A stretch of DNA of 64,000 bases from Mucilaginibacter sp. PPCGB 2223 (GTDB lineage: Bacteria; Bacteroidota; Bacteroidia; Sphingobacteriales; Sphingobacteriaceae): NCBI RefSeq assembly GCF_001705515.1, contig NZ_MDJS01000004.1:558001-622000 (forward strand). The letters are read 5' to 3'. How positions within the stretch are numbered: position 1 is the first letter of the stretch; each line of letters begins with the position of its first letter. Of the stretch, positions 53,006-62,700 are shown piece after piece. The notes under the pieces were generated by a model, which searched no databases, was not told the DNA's origin, and saw only the letters and a list, made by a program, of their open reading frames with translations. Position numbers and translations under genes: made by a program.

Positions 53006-53440
53006 TTAAGCCGGTTCGCCCACGCCTTCGTTCAGTAATTTTTGCAGGCTTTCGGTGAGATGCTCCGTCCAGCCGGCCTCGCATTGCTTGTAGCACTCTA
53101 CACCGGGCCGCAAACCCTCGTGGGTAAAATTGATGGTGGTTTTGCCGTCGACGGATAAAATATCGTAGATCACTTTAGTGCCGGTCCACTCAGTGATGTT
53201 TTTTTGCCAGGGCAGGTGGCTATCGGTAACGTCCCAAACAACGCGTGTGCCGGGCACCATTTCGCTCACCCTGAAGGTGACATAGGTAGTGCCAAACCGC
53301 ACGGTAAAAACATCATTAAGGTTTTGTGCGCTGCCTTCGAAAGTTTTTGCCCACCATTGGTCTACCTGGCCGATGGCACTTACAGCTTCTTCAGCTGTAA
53401 CATCCGCAGTTATACTGCAGGTAAAATCATGTGTTTTCAT
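53006..53440 (-). CDS. SRPBCC (AHSA1-type) protein
   Basis: 144 aa. MKTHDFTCSITADVTAEEAVSAIGQVDQWWAKTFEGSAQNLND, then GTRVVWDVTDSHLPWQKNITEWTGTKVIYDI, then FTHEGLRPGVECYKQCEAGWTEHL: the same fold and closely the same motifs as the gene at 52506-52976. Its ATG overlaps the ArsR gene stop by 4 bp (ATGA), so translation is coupled to the repressor. Ligand unknown. Confidence 0.9.
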   Translation of the reverse strand: MKTHDFTCSITADVTAEEAVSAIGQVDQWWAKTFEGSAQNLNDVFTVRFGTTYVTFRVSEMVPGTRVVWDVTDSHLPWQKNITEWTGTKVIYDILSVDGKTTINFTHEGLRPGVECYKQCEAGWTEHLTESLQKLLNEGVGEPA

Positions 53441-53763
53441 TCTTTTTTTGCTTTTTCGTTTAATAAATTACCCAGTTTTTGTAGTTTATTGGCCCAGAAT
53501 GCATCATAGTATTCGAGCCATTTTTGCAGATCCTTAAAGCCGTCCTGCTGCAGTGAGCAATAGCGCTCGCGGCCGACATCCTCGATCGAGATAAAACCCG
53601 AGGTTTGCAGCACCTTGATGTGTTTGGATACTGCGGGCCTGCTCATGTCGAAGTTTTCGGCAAGAGCGTTAATCGTCAGGCTGTCTTTTGATAACAGGTA
53701 TAAGATCTGCCGCCGACTCGGATCGGCAATTACCTGGAATGCGTCAAGCCGTTGCTGCTCCAT
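53437..53763 (-). CDS. ArsR/SmtB-family winged-helix repressor
   Basis: 108 aa. Helix-turn-helix: DPSRRQILYLLSKDSLTINALAENFDMSRPAVSKHIKVLQTSGFISIEDVGRERYCSL, the classic ArsR core of the SdpR/autorepressor branch. There is no CxC or similar metal-site, so it is not a metal sensor. Embedded among four SRPBCC genes, overlapping the upstream one by 20 bp and the downstream one by 4 bp. The twin palindromes at the operon promoter are its likely binding sites. Confidence 0.95.
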   Translation of the reverse strand: MEQQRLDAFQVIADPSRRQILYLLSKDSLTINALAENFDMSRPAVSKHIKVLQTSGFISIEDVGRERYCSLQQDGFKDLQKWLEYYDAFWANKLQKLGNLLNEKAKKE

Positions 53764-54193
53764 CGTTTTCGGGGTTTAATAGTTTAAGTATTTTTTTGAT
53801 GTTGCCCAACCAGCCTTTGTCCATCGCGTCGAAGATCGGCAGCATTTCGGAGCCTTCGAAGCCGCGGTGAATGAGCAAAAGGTCGGTGCCGTTATTTGTC
53901 TCGGTCAATGTCCAATGCACTTCCGAGCGGTTTAAAAATCCGGTTCCGGGGCCAAAATCCCAGGAGTAGGAAAGCTTTTTAAAAGGAACGACTTCCAATA
54001 CCTCACAATGGAATATCCCGTCGAAGTCGAAATCGGGCATGGGCTTGGCCGTGAAGTTAAATTTGTGGCCCAAAACCGGTTTAAAATCGGTAGGCATGAG
54101 CCAGAGCTTCATCAGCTCAGGATCGGTGAGGTACTCCCAAACATCGGTTGCCGGGTTGGGGTAAAAAATCTGGTGTTGGATGATCTTTGCCAT
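53744..54193 (-). CDS. SRPBCC protein, paralogue of the first operon gene
   Basis: 149 aa: MAKIIQHQIFYPNPATDVWEYLTDPELMKLWLMPTDFKPVLGHKF, FHCEVLEVVPFKKLSYSWDFGPG, VHWTLTETNNGTDLLLIHRGFEGSEMLPIFDAMDKGWL. It is clearly a duplicate of the gene at 54213-54662: the first 60 bp and many later stretches are nearly identical in DNA sequence. The 3' end overlaps the ArsR start by 20 bp. Confidence 0.92.
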   Translation of the reverse strand: MAKIIQHQIFYPNPATDVWEYLTDPELMKLWLMPTDFKPVLGHKFNFTAKPMPDFDFDGIFHCEVLEVVPFKKLSYSWDFGPGTGFLNRSEVHWTLTETNNGTDLLLIHRGFEGSEMLPIFDAMDKGWLGNIKKILKLLNPENDGAATA

Positions 54194-54212
54194 GATATAG
54201 TTTTTTGAAATG

Positions 54213-54662
54213 TTAAGCGTTTGCTGTTAAACTGGTTTCGGGATTTAAGGCTTCTGAGAGTTTCGTCATATGATGTGCCCAGCCTGGGTTCATGAGGTTG
54301 AAAATCGGCAGCATCTGCTCGCCTTCGAAACCGCGGTGTACCAGCAGTAATTCGGTGCCATTGTCTTTTTCGGTTAATGTCCAGTTTACTACCGATGTGT
54401 TTAATTTCCCGGAGAGGCTTTTAAAGTTCCAGGAATAGGACAGCGTTTTGTACGGTGTTACTTCTAAAACCTTGCAGTAAAAAGTGCCGTCGAAATCGCA
54501 GCCATCCATGCAGCCGGGTTTAAATTGAAATTCGTGGCCGACAACGGGTTTAAAATCGGTCGGCATGAGCCATTGCGCTATCAGCTCGGATACGGTGAGG
54601 TACTCCCAAACATCGGTTACCGGGTTGGGGTAAAAAATCTGGTGTTGAATGATCTTTGCCAT
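54213..54662 (-). CDS. SRPBCC protein, first gene of the ArsR-SRPBCC operon
   Basis: 149 aa: MAKIIQHQIFYPNPVTDVWEYLTVSELIAQWLMPTDFKP, FKPGCMDGCDFDGTFYCKVLEVTPYKTLSYSWNF, LLLVHRGFEGEQMLPIFNLMNPGWA. START-like fold with a hydrophobic cavity expected; ligand unknown. The two cysteines in CMDGCD are absent from its paralogue. Immediately upstream lie two palindromic operators and a promoter. Confidence 0.92.
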   Translation of the reverse strand: MAKIIQHQIFYPNPVTDVWEYLTVSELIAQWLMPTDFKPVVGHEFQFKPGCMDGCDFDGTFYCKVLEVTPYKTLSYSWNFKSLSGKLNTSVVNWTLTEKDNGTELLLVHRGFEGEQMLPIFNLMNPGWAHHMTKLSEALNPETSLTANA

Positions 54663-54667
54663 AATGA

Positions 54668-54711
54668 GTAACTTGTAAGTTACGCAAATGTATATGTAAC
54701 TTGTGAGTTAC
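54668..54711 (-). promoter_or_regulatory. Twin palindromic operators of the ArsR-SRPBCC operon
   Basis: GTAACTTGTAAGTTAC (54668-54683) and GTAACTTGTGAGTTAC (54696-54711) are tandem copies of GTAACTT-N2-AAGTTAC, each extended by CGCAAAT to a 22-bp direct repeat, 28 bp apart. The first fills the spacer between the -33 and -7 boxes; the second covers the predicted transcription start. Strong candidates for autorepression by the ArsR protein. Confidence 0.85.
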
Positions 54712-54716
54712 GCAAA
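54685..54716 (-). promoter_or_regulatory. Promoter of the ArsR-SRPBCC operon
   Basis: On the minus strand TTTG (54713-54716) and TACATTTG (54685-54692) are exactly 20 bp apart, an excellent fit to the Bacteroidota -33/-7 consensus. The first start codon is 23 bp downstream of the -7 box. Confidence 0.82.
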
Positions 54717-54717
54717 T

Positions 54718-54986
54718 TTATTTTCAATTATTTTTTAAAGGGCATCAAAGGCCAAAAAACCAATACAAAAGGTGTAATTGTGAATAATTTGGGAGTGTAT
54801 AGTAGCAGATCAATAGAAAATTATATCTTATTTTTGCTTATACCTATAGTGTGCAGGTTTCCTTCAACCTTTACTGCACACCAGATCGGTGCTGGCATAA
54901 CAATAACCCGCCTGCGCACGTTGGTATACACAAGCCCCGAACTTAAAAAGCGATAAAAAACTTTCGCCAGGATCAAGCTATACACG
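54718..54986. other. Spacer upstream of the DUF2007-like membrane gene
   Basis: About 270 bp between divergent genes with no recognised gene or repeat; expected to hold the promoter of the plus-strand membrane gene. Confidence 0.4.
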
Positions 54987-55652
54987 ATGGAACCGGAATT
55001 TTTGACTTTCAGGAAATTTAACGACATGGCTTTTGCCGGCGGCCTCACCGATCTGCTCGACGACAACCGTATACCTTACGAGGTGGAGACGAGTCCGCTG
55101 ATCGTTAATCCTCTGCAGTCATCCGGCGCCGAGCTGAGCCTGGAATATGTGATTAAACTTCGGCCACAGGATTTTAACACAGTGAATATCCTTTTGGAGG
55201 TATATGAAGAAAAGACTGTGGAGGATGTTAACCCGAATTATCCCTTATACAGTTTCAGTGATGATGAACTACACAATGTGCTGAAAAACAGCACCGAATG
55301 GACCGCCTTCGACCAGGTGCTGGCCCGTAAAATATTGGATGAACGGGGCGCACCTGCAACAGATGAGCAGGTTGAAGAATACTGGGAAGAGGAGATTGAG
55401 GCGCTGACCCGCCCCGAGGAATCGGAAGCGACGTGGATCATCATCGGTTACCTGACGGCTTTTTTGGGTGGCTTTTTGGGAATATTCATCGGTGCGATGA
55501 TGTGGAAGTTTAAAAAAACTTTACCGAATGGTGAGCGGGTTTACGCGTACACTCGTACCAGCCGAATAAACGGCTTGGTTATTTTGATTATCGGGGTCAT
55601 TGTATTTGCCATCGCTGTTGCTTCGCAGGTGTTTGATTATAGTTTGTTTTGA
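54987..55652 (+). CDS. Membrane protein with DUF2007-like N-terminal domain
   Basis: 221 aa. The N-terminal 75 residues (FLTFRKFNDMAFAGGLTDLLDDNRIPYEVETSP... FNTVNILLEVYEE) resemble the small DUF2007-type alpha/beta 'signal-transducing' domain. An acidic middle (EEYWEEEIEAL) leads to two C-terminal membrane helices (IIGYLTAFLGGFLGIFIGAMMWKF and GLVILIIGVIVFAIAVASQVF). The function is unknown; DUF2007 similarity is a pattern judgement. Confidence 0.72.
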   Translation: MEPEFLTFRKFNDMAFAGGLTDLLDDNRIPYEVETSPLIVNPLQSSGAELSLEYVIKLRPQDFNTVNILLEVYEEKTVEDVNPNYPLYSFSDDELHNVLKNSTEWTAFDQVLARKILDERGAPATDEQVEEYWEEEIEALTRPEESEATWIIIGYLTAFLGGFLGIFIGAMMWKFKKTLPNGERVYAYTRTSRINGLVILIIGVIVFAIAVASQVFDYSLF

Positions 55653-56093
55653 ACATTAGCATAGGTTTAGTTTTTTTGCTTCTTTGAATTGCAACCGATG
55701 TCCGCTCATTTGCCGACGGGTTTGAACCGAAGTTTTTAGTGCAAAACCGTATTTGCGTTAGTGATAGCAGCGCCCGCCTGCCGGCAGGCAGGGATACCGG
55801 CCATGTGGTGGACTTTGGGCGGCCCTGTGGCTAATGCCTGTGCAGTATGAGCGCACAGCCTGGGCGGCAGGCAACGCCCTTATTAAAAGTATCAGGTCTT
55901 TAGCTGCAGTGGTAGTCTGAAGTTTCTTTTATAATTTTATAACTCGTTCTGCCATAACGAGAATCTTAAGTAACTGAAGTTTTCCTGCTACTGCTCGTGC
56001 TACTGCCACTCATATCATCTTCATGCTACTTACTTTAGTTTGAATTGCCCATCTCCGCTTTATCTGTTATATTTAACCAAACTTACCCTTATC
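55653..56093. other. Intergenic region carrying repeat copy B
   Basis: 441 bp. Besides the structured repeat at 55755-55882, nothing coding is seen. The AT-rich right part (55885-56090) probably contains the promoter of the M20 amidohydrolase gene. Confidence 0.5.
55755..55882 (+). repeat. Structured intergenic repeat, copy B
   Basis: Same opening (GCGTTAGTGATAGCAGCG), core GGCCCTGTGGCTAATGCCTG and end GCAGGCAACGCCCTTA as copy A at 9718-9806, but with about 39 bp inserted (CCTGCCGGCAGG hairpin and a GGCCATGTGGTGGACTTTGGGC spacer). In the 3' part compensating changes keep pairing (CAGCCTGGGCGGC versus TAGCCCGGGCCGC), which suggests a conserved RNA or DNA structure. Confidence 0.7.
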
Positions 56094-57407
<1,314 letters not shown>

Positions 57408-57460
57408 TGTGCAAATGCGAGGATGTGCAGATGATGTTGAGGCGGCTAAGTATAAATATC

Positions 57461-58009
57461 ATGAAATACTTAATATTGGGTTTGATGTGTTTTTTAGCAT
57501 CATGTGCTGGAAATAACAAAGCTTTATCTATTGCCGCTGATACAGTAGAATACATTGGCGATGTAAAAATTAATGGCGCTATTAACTTTAGTACCACCTA
57601 CAAGTATGTTTTAACTATTTTGGGGAGTGAAGACAGTACGAGCAAAAAGAATCACGCAGCCTATTATTATGTTGTTGAGGATGATGATATCAAATATCTT
57701 TATTTTAAAGGGTGGGTTTTTGAACGATACGGAGATAACGTCACATTAAGGTCGATAGATTTTAAACGGTCGCCAAATGCTTATTTATTAATTGATAACC
57801 GTAAAATAAACAACCAAACAACTCTTAAGGATGTAAAAAAGTGGTATCCAAAATCTGTTGAAAAAGGGCTTCCAGGAACAGATTTAGATAAGTATAGAGG
57901 TGTCGTAGTAGAAAGTTGCAAACAGCGCTGTGCCGAACAATGGTTGCTTTATTTTGATGAAAATAAGAATCATCTGATAAAAATGGAATATATAGATAAT
58001 CAGGAGTAG
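57461..58009 (+). CDS. Small lipoprotein of unknown function
   Basis: 182 aa from MKYLILGLMCFLASCAGNNK, a clear lipobox (Cys15). The rest is beta-rich with DDIKYLYFKGWVFERYGDNVTLRSIDF and a conserved-looking VVVESCKQRCAEQWLLYFDENKNHLIKMEY. A longer frame from 57404 would place a hydrophilic segment before the signal and is rejected. AT-rich compared with the M20 gene, a possible sign of recent acquisition. Family not recognised. Confidence 0.75.
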   Translation: MKYLILGLMCFLASCAGNNKALSIAADTVEYIGDVKINGAINFSTTYKYVLTILGSEDSTSKKNHAAYYYVVEDDDIKYLYFKGWVFERYGDNVTLRSIDFKRSPNAYLLIDNRKINNQTTLKDVKKWYPKSVEKGLPGTDLDKYRGVVVESCKQRCAEQWLLYFDENKNHLIKMEYIDNQE

Positions 58010-58322
58010 TGTTATCCTTTTGCGCTCGTTTATAACGAGTGCTTAACGTATTTTGTCGATTGCATGCCATTGACGTGTTGTAAACACTCACTGGTCTAAG
58101 TTTAGCAAAGCGTAACTTAAACCTAAAATACTGCAAGCACCTCAGTTGATGAGGATTTGAAATCCGGACCAACGACATAGCGATAACAAAAGTTAATAGA
58201 GGCCGAACTTAAACTTCACACATCAAAAAACTACTTTACTGTTCCAAACACAGTTAGCAAGAGGTGCTGCCTCAAATGTAAAAGTGATCATATCAGGTTT
58301 CGCAGCCGCCGGAATTATACAA
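58010..58322. other. Intergenic region without recognisable gene
   Basis: About 310 bp, AT-rich. A weak hairpin (GCGCTCGTT/AACGAGTGC at 58022-58042) may end the preceding transcript. No gene or repeat recognised. Confidence 0.4.
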
Positions 58323-58561
58323 TAAAGGCTATGCTATGCATCGGTATGATTTTGCTTTGCTATTATGGCTTCCGCGATTTATGAAAGAGGACGGGGATCC
58401 GGTAGTGTTTATTGGTTTTATTACCATTTGGTATGGCGGGCTTAATCTCCGCGATATTGCTGGTAAATAACGGTATAAGGGCGGTATTGATCAAAATGCC
58501 GTACTATAAATGCATGTATTGCAAAAGCGCTTTTATTGTTCTATTAAACACCATAAAATGA
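58323..58561 (+). other. Possible remnant of a small membrane-protein gene
   Basis: Two hydrophobic stretches in different frames (AMLCIGMILLCYYGFRDL before a stop, and CLLVLLPFGMAGLISAILLV up to 58561) look like pieces of a two-helix membrane protein broken by a stop and frameshift. A 42-codon frame starts at ATG 58433. It could equally be chance in AT-rich DNA. Confidence 0.25.
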
Positions 58562-58580
58562 TGAGATTGCAAGCTTATGG

Positions 58581-58611
58581 TTGTATTTGATACGGGTTAT
58601 TGCTAAATTTG
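58581..58611 (+). promoter_or_regulatory. Promoter of the toxin-antitoxin pair
   Basis: TTG (58581-58583) and TAAATTTG (58604-58611) are 20 bp apart, an exact -7 consensus. The antitoxin ATG at 58615 lies only 3 bp after the -7 box, so the transcript would start at or within the gene's first codons; a leaderless or slightly different start is implied. Confidence 0.5.
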
Positions 58612-58614
58612 AGT

Positions 58615-58809
58615 ATGAGTACGGCAGAAATAAAAAGCGAAATAAATCAGGTACTTGACCATGTATCTGAAGACGTTTTATTGGAGATTTTGAATTATGC
58701 AAAAGAAAGGGAAGCGCAATCCCATCCGGCAAATGAAGTTAACCTAACCAAAAACTTGCATAAGATCATCAACGAGAACCGTGGCCTGCTTGAAAGATTG
58801 GCTAAATGA
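58615..58809 (+). CDS. Antitoxin-like small protein upstream of Doc-type toxin
   Basis: 64 aa from MSTAEIKSEINQVLDHVSEDVLLEILNYAKEREAQ; all-helical, ending NENRGLLERLAK. The size, helical 'I-x-x-L-x-x-L-s-E-D-x-L-x-E-I-L-x-Y' pattern and the ATGA overlap with the Doc-like gene identify it as the likely antitoxin of a type II toxin-antitoxin pair. It resembles DUF2281-type antitoxins. Reading frame is intact. Confidence 0.75.
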   Translation: MSTAEIKSEINQVLDHVSEDVLLEILNYAKEREAQSHPANEVNLTKNLHKIINENRGLLERLAK

Positions 58810-59173
58810 TTAAGATATCTGAAGTTCAGGAAATTCATAATGAGCTTATTAAACAGTTTGGAGGTGGCACAGGTGTTAGGGATATTGCCCTTTTAGAAGC
58901 CGCGATAGCTCGCCCTCATGCAACCTTTGATGGCGTTGATCTTCAACATTTATTGAAAAAGGCGCAGCAATACTTGAAAGCATCCTGATCAATCATCCTT
59001 TCATAGATGGTAACAAGCGTACCGGATATGTTTTGATGGAAGCATTGATAGATGCAGGCGGCCAAACGATCGATGCTACTGAGGAGGAAAAATATGAAAT
59101 GGTTATCTCTGCAAGTACAGGTACCATACGCTTTGACGAGATCAAACAGTGGCTTATTGAACATGTAAAATAA
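58806..59173 (+). pseudogene. doc: Frameshifted Doc/Fic-type toxin
   Basis: The first frame (MIKISEVQEIHNELIKQFGGGTGVRDIALLEAAIARPHATFDGVDLQ) stops at 58988. The conserved end continues in another frame: EKGAAILESILINHPFIDGNKRTGYVLMEALIDAGG up to TAA at 59173. The HPFxDGNKRTG site of Doc kinases/Fic domains is intact but out of frame; the shift lies in the CAACATTTATTG stretch near 58942-58953. Doc phosphorylates EF-Tu, so loss makes the pair harmless. A sequencing error in this region is the alternative. Confidence 0.85.
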
Positions 59174-59181
59174 TCCCCCCT

Positions 59182-59502
59182 TTGCCTAACCTTCTCTTCA
59201 TCTGCAGTAAAAACCAATGGCGCAGCCCAACGGCCGAGTTATTGTTTAAAAATCGTCCCGTACATAACGCAAGGTCAGCAGGCACCAGCGATAAAGCGCG
59301 AATCAAAGTATCGCAAAAGCTTATCGAGTGGGCCGATGTGATCTTCGTGATGGAACGCAAACACCGCGACCTGATCAAACAGCGTTTTACTTCTACCGGG
59401 AAAGAGTTAATCGTCTTAAATATTGAGGATAACTACCCGTTTAATGACCCCGAACTGGTAGAGATTTTGCAGGGATTGTTGGTTGATTATTTGGAAGTGT
59501 AG
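59182..59502 (+). CDS. Low-molecular-weight protein-tyrosine-phosphatase-like protein
   Basis: 106 aa starting at TTG 59182 (MPNLLFICSKNQWRSPTAE), 8 bp after the toxin remnant. The P-loop is CSKNQWRS (C-x5-R-S) and SAGTSDKARIKVSQKLIEWADVIFVMERKHRDLI follows, with the DP acid pair of DNYPFNDPELVEIL as a candidate general acid. This short branch of LMW phosphatases is often called 'protein tyrosine phosphatase' with unknown substrate. No ATG is available near the P-loop. Confidence 0.82.
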   Translation: MPNLLFICSKNQWRSPTAELLFKNRPVHNARSAGTSDKARIKVSQKLIEWADVIFVMERKHRDLIKQRFTSTGKELIVLNIEDNYPFNDPELVEILQGLLVDYLEV

Positions 59503-59553
59503 CCCGTATTTTCCTCCTAGCCTCATTACGAAGAACCTGATTACGGCACCTGC

Positions 59554-59769
59554 TTATTTCCCTTGGTTTCGCTCCATCTCTTCCATCTTCTTTCTTAACG
59601 AGAGCGGCCTCATATCTGTCCATACTTCTTTAATATACTCCAGGCATTCTTCCTTGGTTCCGGTTTTTCCGGCATCACTCCAGCCCAAAGCATTTTCCCT
59701 GTCAACCGGCCAGATGCTGTATTGCTCTTCGTGGTTTACCACCACTTTGTAAATCCTGTTATCTTCCAT
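59554..59769 (-). CDS. MbtH-like protein
   Basis: 71 aa. MEDNRIYKVVVNHEEQYSIWPVDRENALGWSDAGKTGTKEECLEYIKEVWTDMRPLSLRKK is a full-length MbtH protein with the invariant NHEEQYSIWP, GW and WTDMRP motifs. MbtH proteins bind and activate adenylation domains of nonribosomal peptide synthetases. No NRPS gene is in this window, so this is an orphan copy. It starts 12 bp downstream of the helicase stop on the same strand, so it may be transcribed with it. Confidence 0.95.
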   Translation of the reverse strand: MEDNRIYKVVVNHEEQYSIWPVDRENALGWSDAGKTGTKEECLEYIKEVWTDMRPLSLRKKMEEMERNQGK

Positions 59770-59781
59770 TGTTTATAGTTG

Positions 59782-62700
59782 TTAATTTTCTTCTTCGGCA
59801 GAGTGTTCGAGCATTTCGCCGGTTTGCTCAAAATTGCTGCGCACAAAATGGCACCAGTCGCACTCCTTTTTACCGCAGCCGGTACTAAACTCGTGGTTTA
59901 ATATTTTTTGGTAAACGGTTTTGATCTGGGCAGTTACATCGGCCACGTCCTGCGGGGTGATCACTACCTTCTCTTTATAGTACTCGCCCTCGCTTACCGG
60001 CTCTACAAACTCAAATTCGGTGCTCACCACATCCCAGTCGTGCTTGCGGTCGTGATCTATCAGTATCTTATAAAAAACCGCCTGCCGCCAATAGTCGCCG
60101 CCATTAGGGTCGGCTTCGTTTGGCCGGTTAAATTTATCCTTAGCATTTTTGTATTTACCGGTTTTATAATCCACCACGTTTACCTGCTTGCCGGTAAACT
60201 CAATTTTATCGAGATTGCCTTTTATCGGCACGCCATCAAGCTCAACGTTGCGGATGGATCGTTCGGTAATGGCTATCTTATTCCAGCGGGGCACGTTTAG
60301 CTCATAGTACGGCGGTAAAATCTTCTCGCCAAAATCAATCCGCAGCTTAAAATCCTCTTTGGTGAACGAATCGCGGTTGCGGTACATAAACCAGCGGAAC
60401 TCACGCATAAAATCCTCTGTCGGCGGGAAGTTGCCCACGTTATCCTTAATATCGCGAAAAGCCTTGTTCAATGCCCAGTGCACTGCCTGCCCAAAGGTGG
60501 CAGCCGGACTTTTACCCGATGGCACCTTGATCAGATTCTGGAAATAAAACTTCAAAGGGCAATCCAGGTAATTGCTCAGGTGTGTTACCGAAAGGGTATA
60601 ATTTTCGAGCAGCAGGTCAATATAGTTCTTATCCAGCAATTCCACCTTAGGCTTATCGGCCTCGCTGAACTGGGTGGCATAAAAATCGAGCATAGCATCT
60701 TCGCTTACCTGCGGATGATGGATCGCCAGGTGCGTTTGCGCCAGTATCTCACCAATAAACTGCGATGCTTCCTGCTCCTTACCGTTTTTATCCTTGCCAG
60801 GATAGGAGATCATCAGGCATTGCCTGGCCCGGGTAAGCGCCACATAAAACAACCTGCGCGATTCTTCCTTCTGTGCGATATCATCTGCCGATGCCTGGGT
60901 CAATGTATCCGGGTAAGCAAAGCCGTTGTTGCGGCCTTTGCCGTCCCATATCCTTTTGCTGCAGCCTATCAAAAACACGTACTCAAACTCAAGGCCTTTT
61001 GAGCCGTGGGCCGTCATAAAGTTAACGCCGTTACCAGTATGGATGACCTGGTTCAGCTCAAGGCTGATGTTGTTGCGCTTCATCAGGTTAATGGTGGCGA
61101 TGAACTCGCCCGGAGCAATATCGGGCTTCCTGCGGCTTTCGTCCTTGATCAGGTCGAACAAACTGGTGAGCACCTGCATGTGCCAGCCTTTATCGGGCTG
61201 CTGCATAATATATTTCAGGATGCCCATCTTGGCGATCACCTGCTGAAAAAGCTGCTGCAGAGTAAGGCTCGCTGCAGCTTTCAGCAAATATTCAATATCG
61301 CTGATCAAAAATTTCATCTCCCGGTTCTGCACGGCGTCAAATAAGCCGGGCCGTACCGGTGTGCGCATTTCGGCAATGTGCCTGCGCAGCGATGTTTTAG
61401 GCTGATTATTATTAAAAGTACCGAAGTTATCTTTGGATACCTTGATGCTGGCCTTGGCTACCTCGATGGGCGGGATGTTAAAGAAATCGTAATGCATGAT
61501 CTCGAACAGCAGTTCATCGCCGCTGTAGGGCGAGTCGAGCTCCATAGCCAGGTAATCCAGTATATTGATGATCTTTTCGGCAAAGGGCAATTCAAACACG
61601 TTGATCTTGCGGCGGGTGTTTACCGCTATCTTTTTCTGATCCAAAAAATGGATCAGCTCTTCTACCTGGCTGTGGTTACGGTAGATCACGGCTATCTCGC
61701 CCGGTTCAATGCCACCGGCCACCAGCTTTTCTATCTGCTGTGCTACGTCGACGATCTCCTGGTCGGCATTTTCGTACTCGCGCACCTGCGGTTCAACCTC
61801 CAGGTCGGCAAAGCGCGGGTGAGCAGCGGCCAGGTTTTTATCGAGATCCAGTTGCCGGGTCAAACGTTCCTGATTATTATCGATCAGCACCCGCGAAATA
61901 TTGAGGATATGCTGGTTTGAGCGGTAGTTATGCTTCAACACAACGGTGTACAGCGTGTTCACATAATCGCCTGCAAAATCGAGGATGTTCTTCATATTGG
62001 CACCCTGGAACTTGAAGATCGACTGGTCATCATCGCCCACCACAAAAACGTTGGGTGTTTCCCAATAATTGAGGATAAACTTCAATAACTCATTCTGCGA
62101 GCCGCTCGTATCCTGGAACTCATCCACCAGGATATACTGGTAACGCTCCTGGTATTTACGCAATATTTCCGCATTCTCGCGGAAGGCGCGCAGCACCCAG
62201 ATGATCATGTCGTCGTAATCGTACATGCCGCGCGCCCTCATCTTGTCTGTGTAGATGTCATACAGCTTTACGGCCGCCAGCAGGCTGTCCATCTTTACCT
62301 TTTGGGCGTCGATGTCTTTTTGCTTCAGGTCGCCGATAGCTATACCGGCTTTCGGATTGGCGCGCTTATAAATGTATTCATCGCGCAGGGGCAGGTCGGT
62401 AAGGTACGCCTCTACCGCCCGCTCAATCATGCCGATATCCCAGCTCTCTCGCTTCATGGTGCTGAACAAACTTTTCAGCCGCGGTACATCGTAATACACA
62501 TCGCCGGTAAAGCGCTTCAGCAAATGGTCGTTAGGCAGTTCATCCACCAGTTCGCGAAAAAGCAGTGCCGCATCCAGATCGTTCAGCGGCTCCAGATTCA
62601 TTTTGCCAAAGTACTCCAGGTTTTCCTGGATCACCTCGTTACAAAAAGCGTGGAAAGTATAAATGTTAACCCGATAAGCATCCGGGCCGATAAAATCGAA

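Noticed and set aside
54821..55066. 81-codon minus-strand frame overlapping the start of the DUF2007-like gene
   Set aside because: It is antisense to a better-supported gene and contains no recognisable domain.
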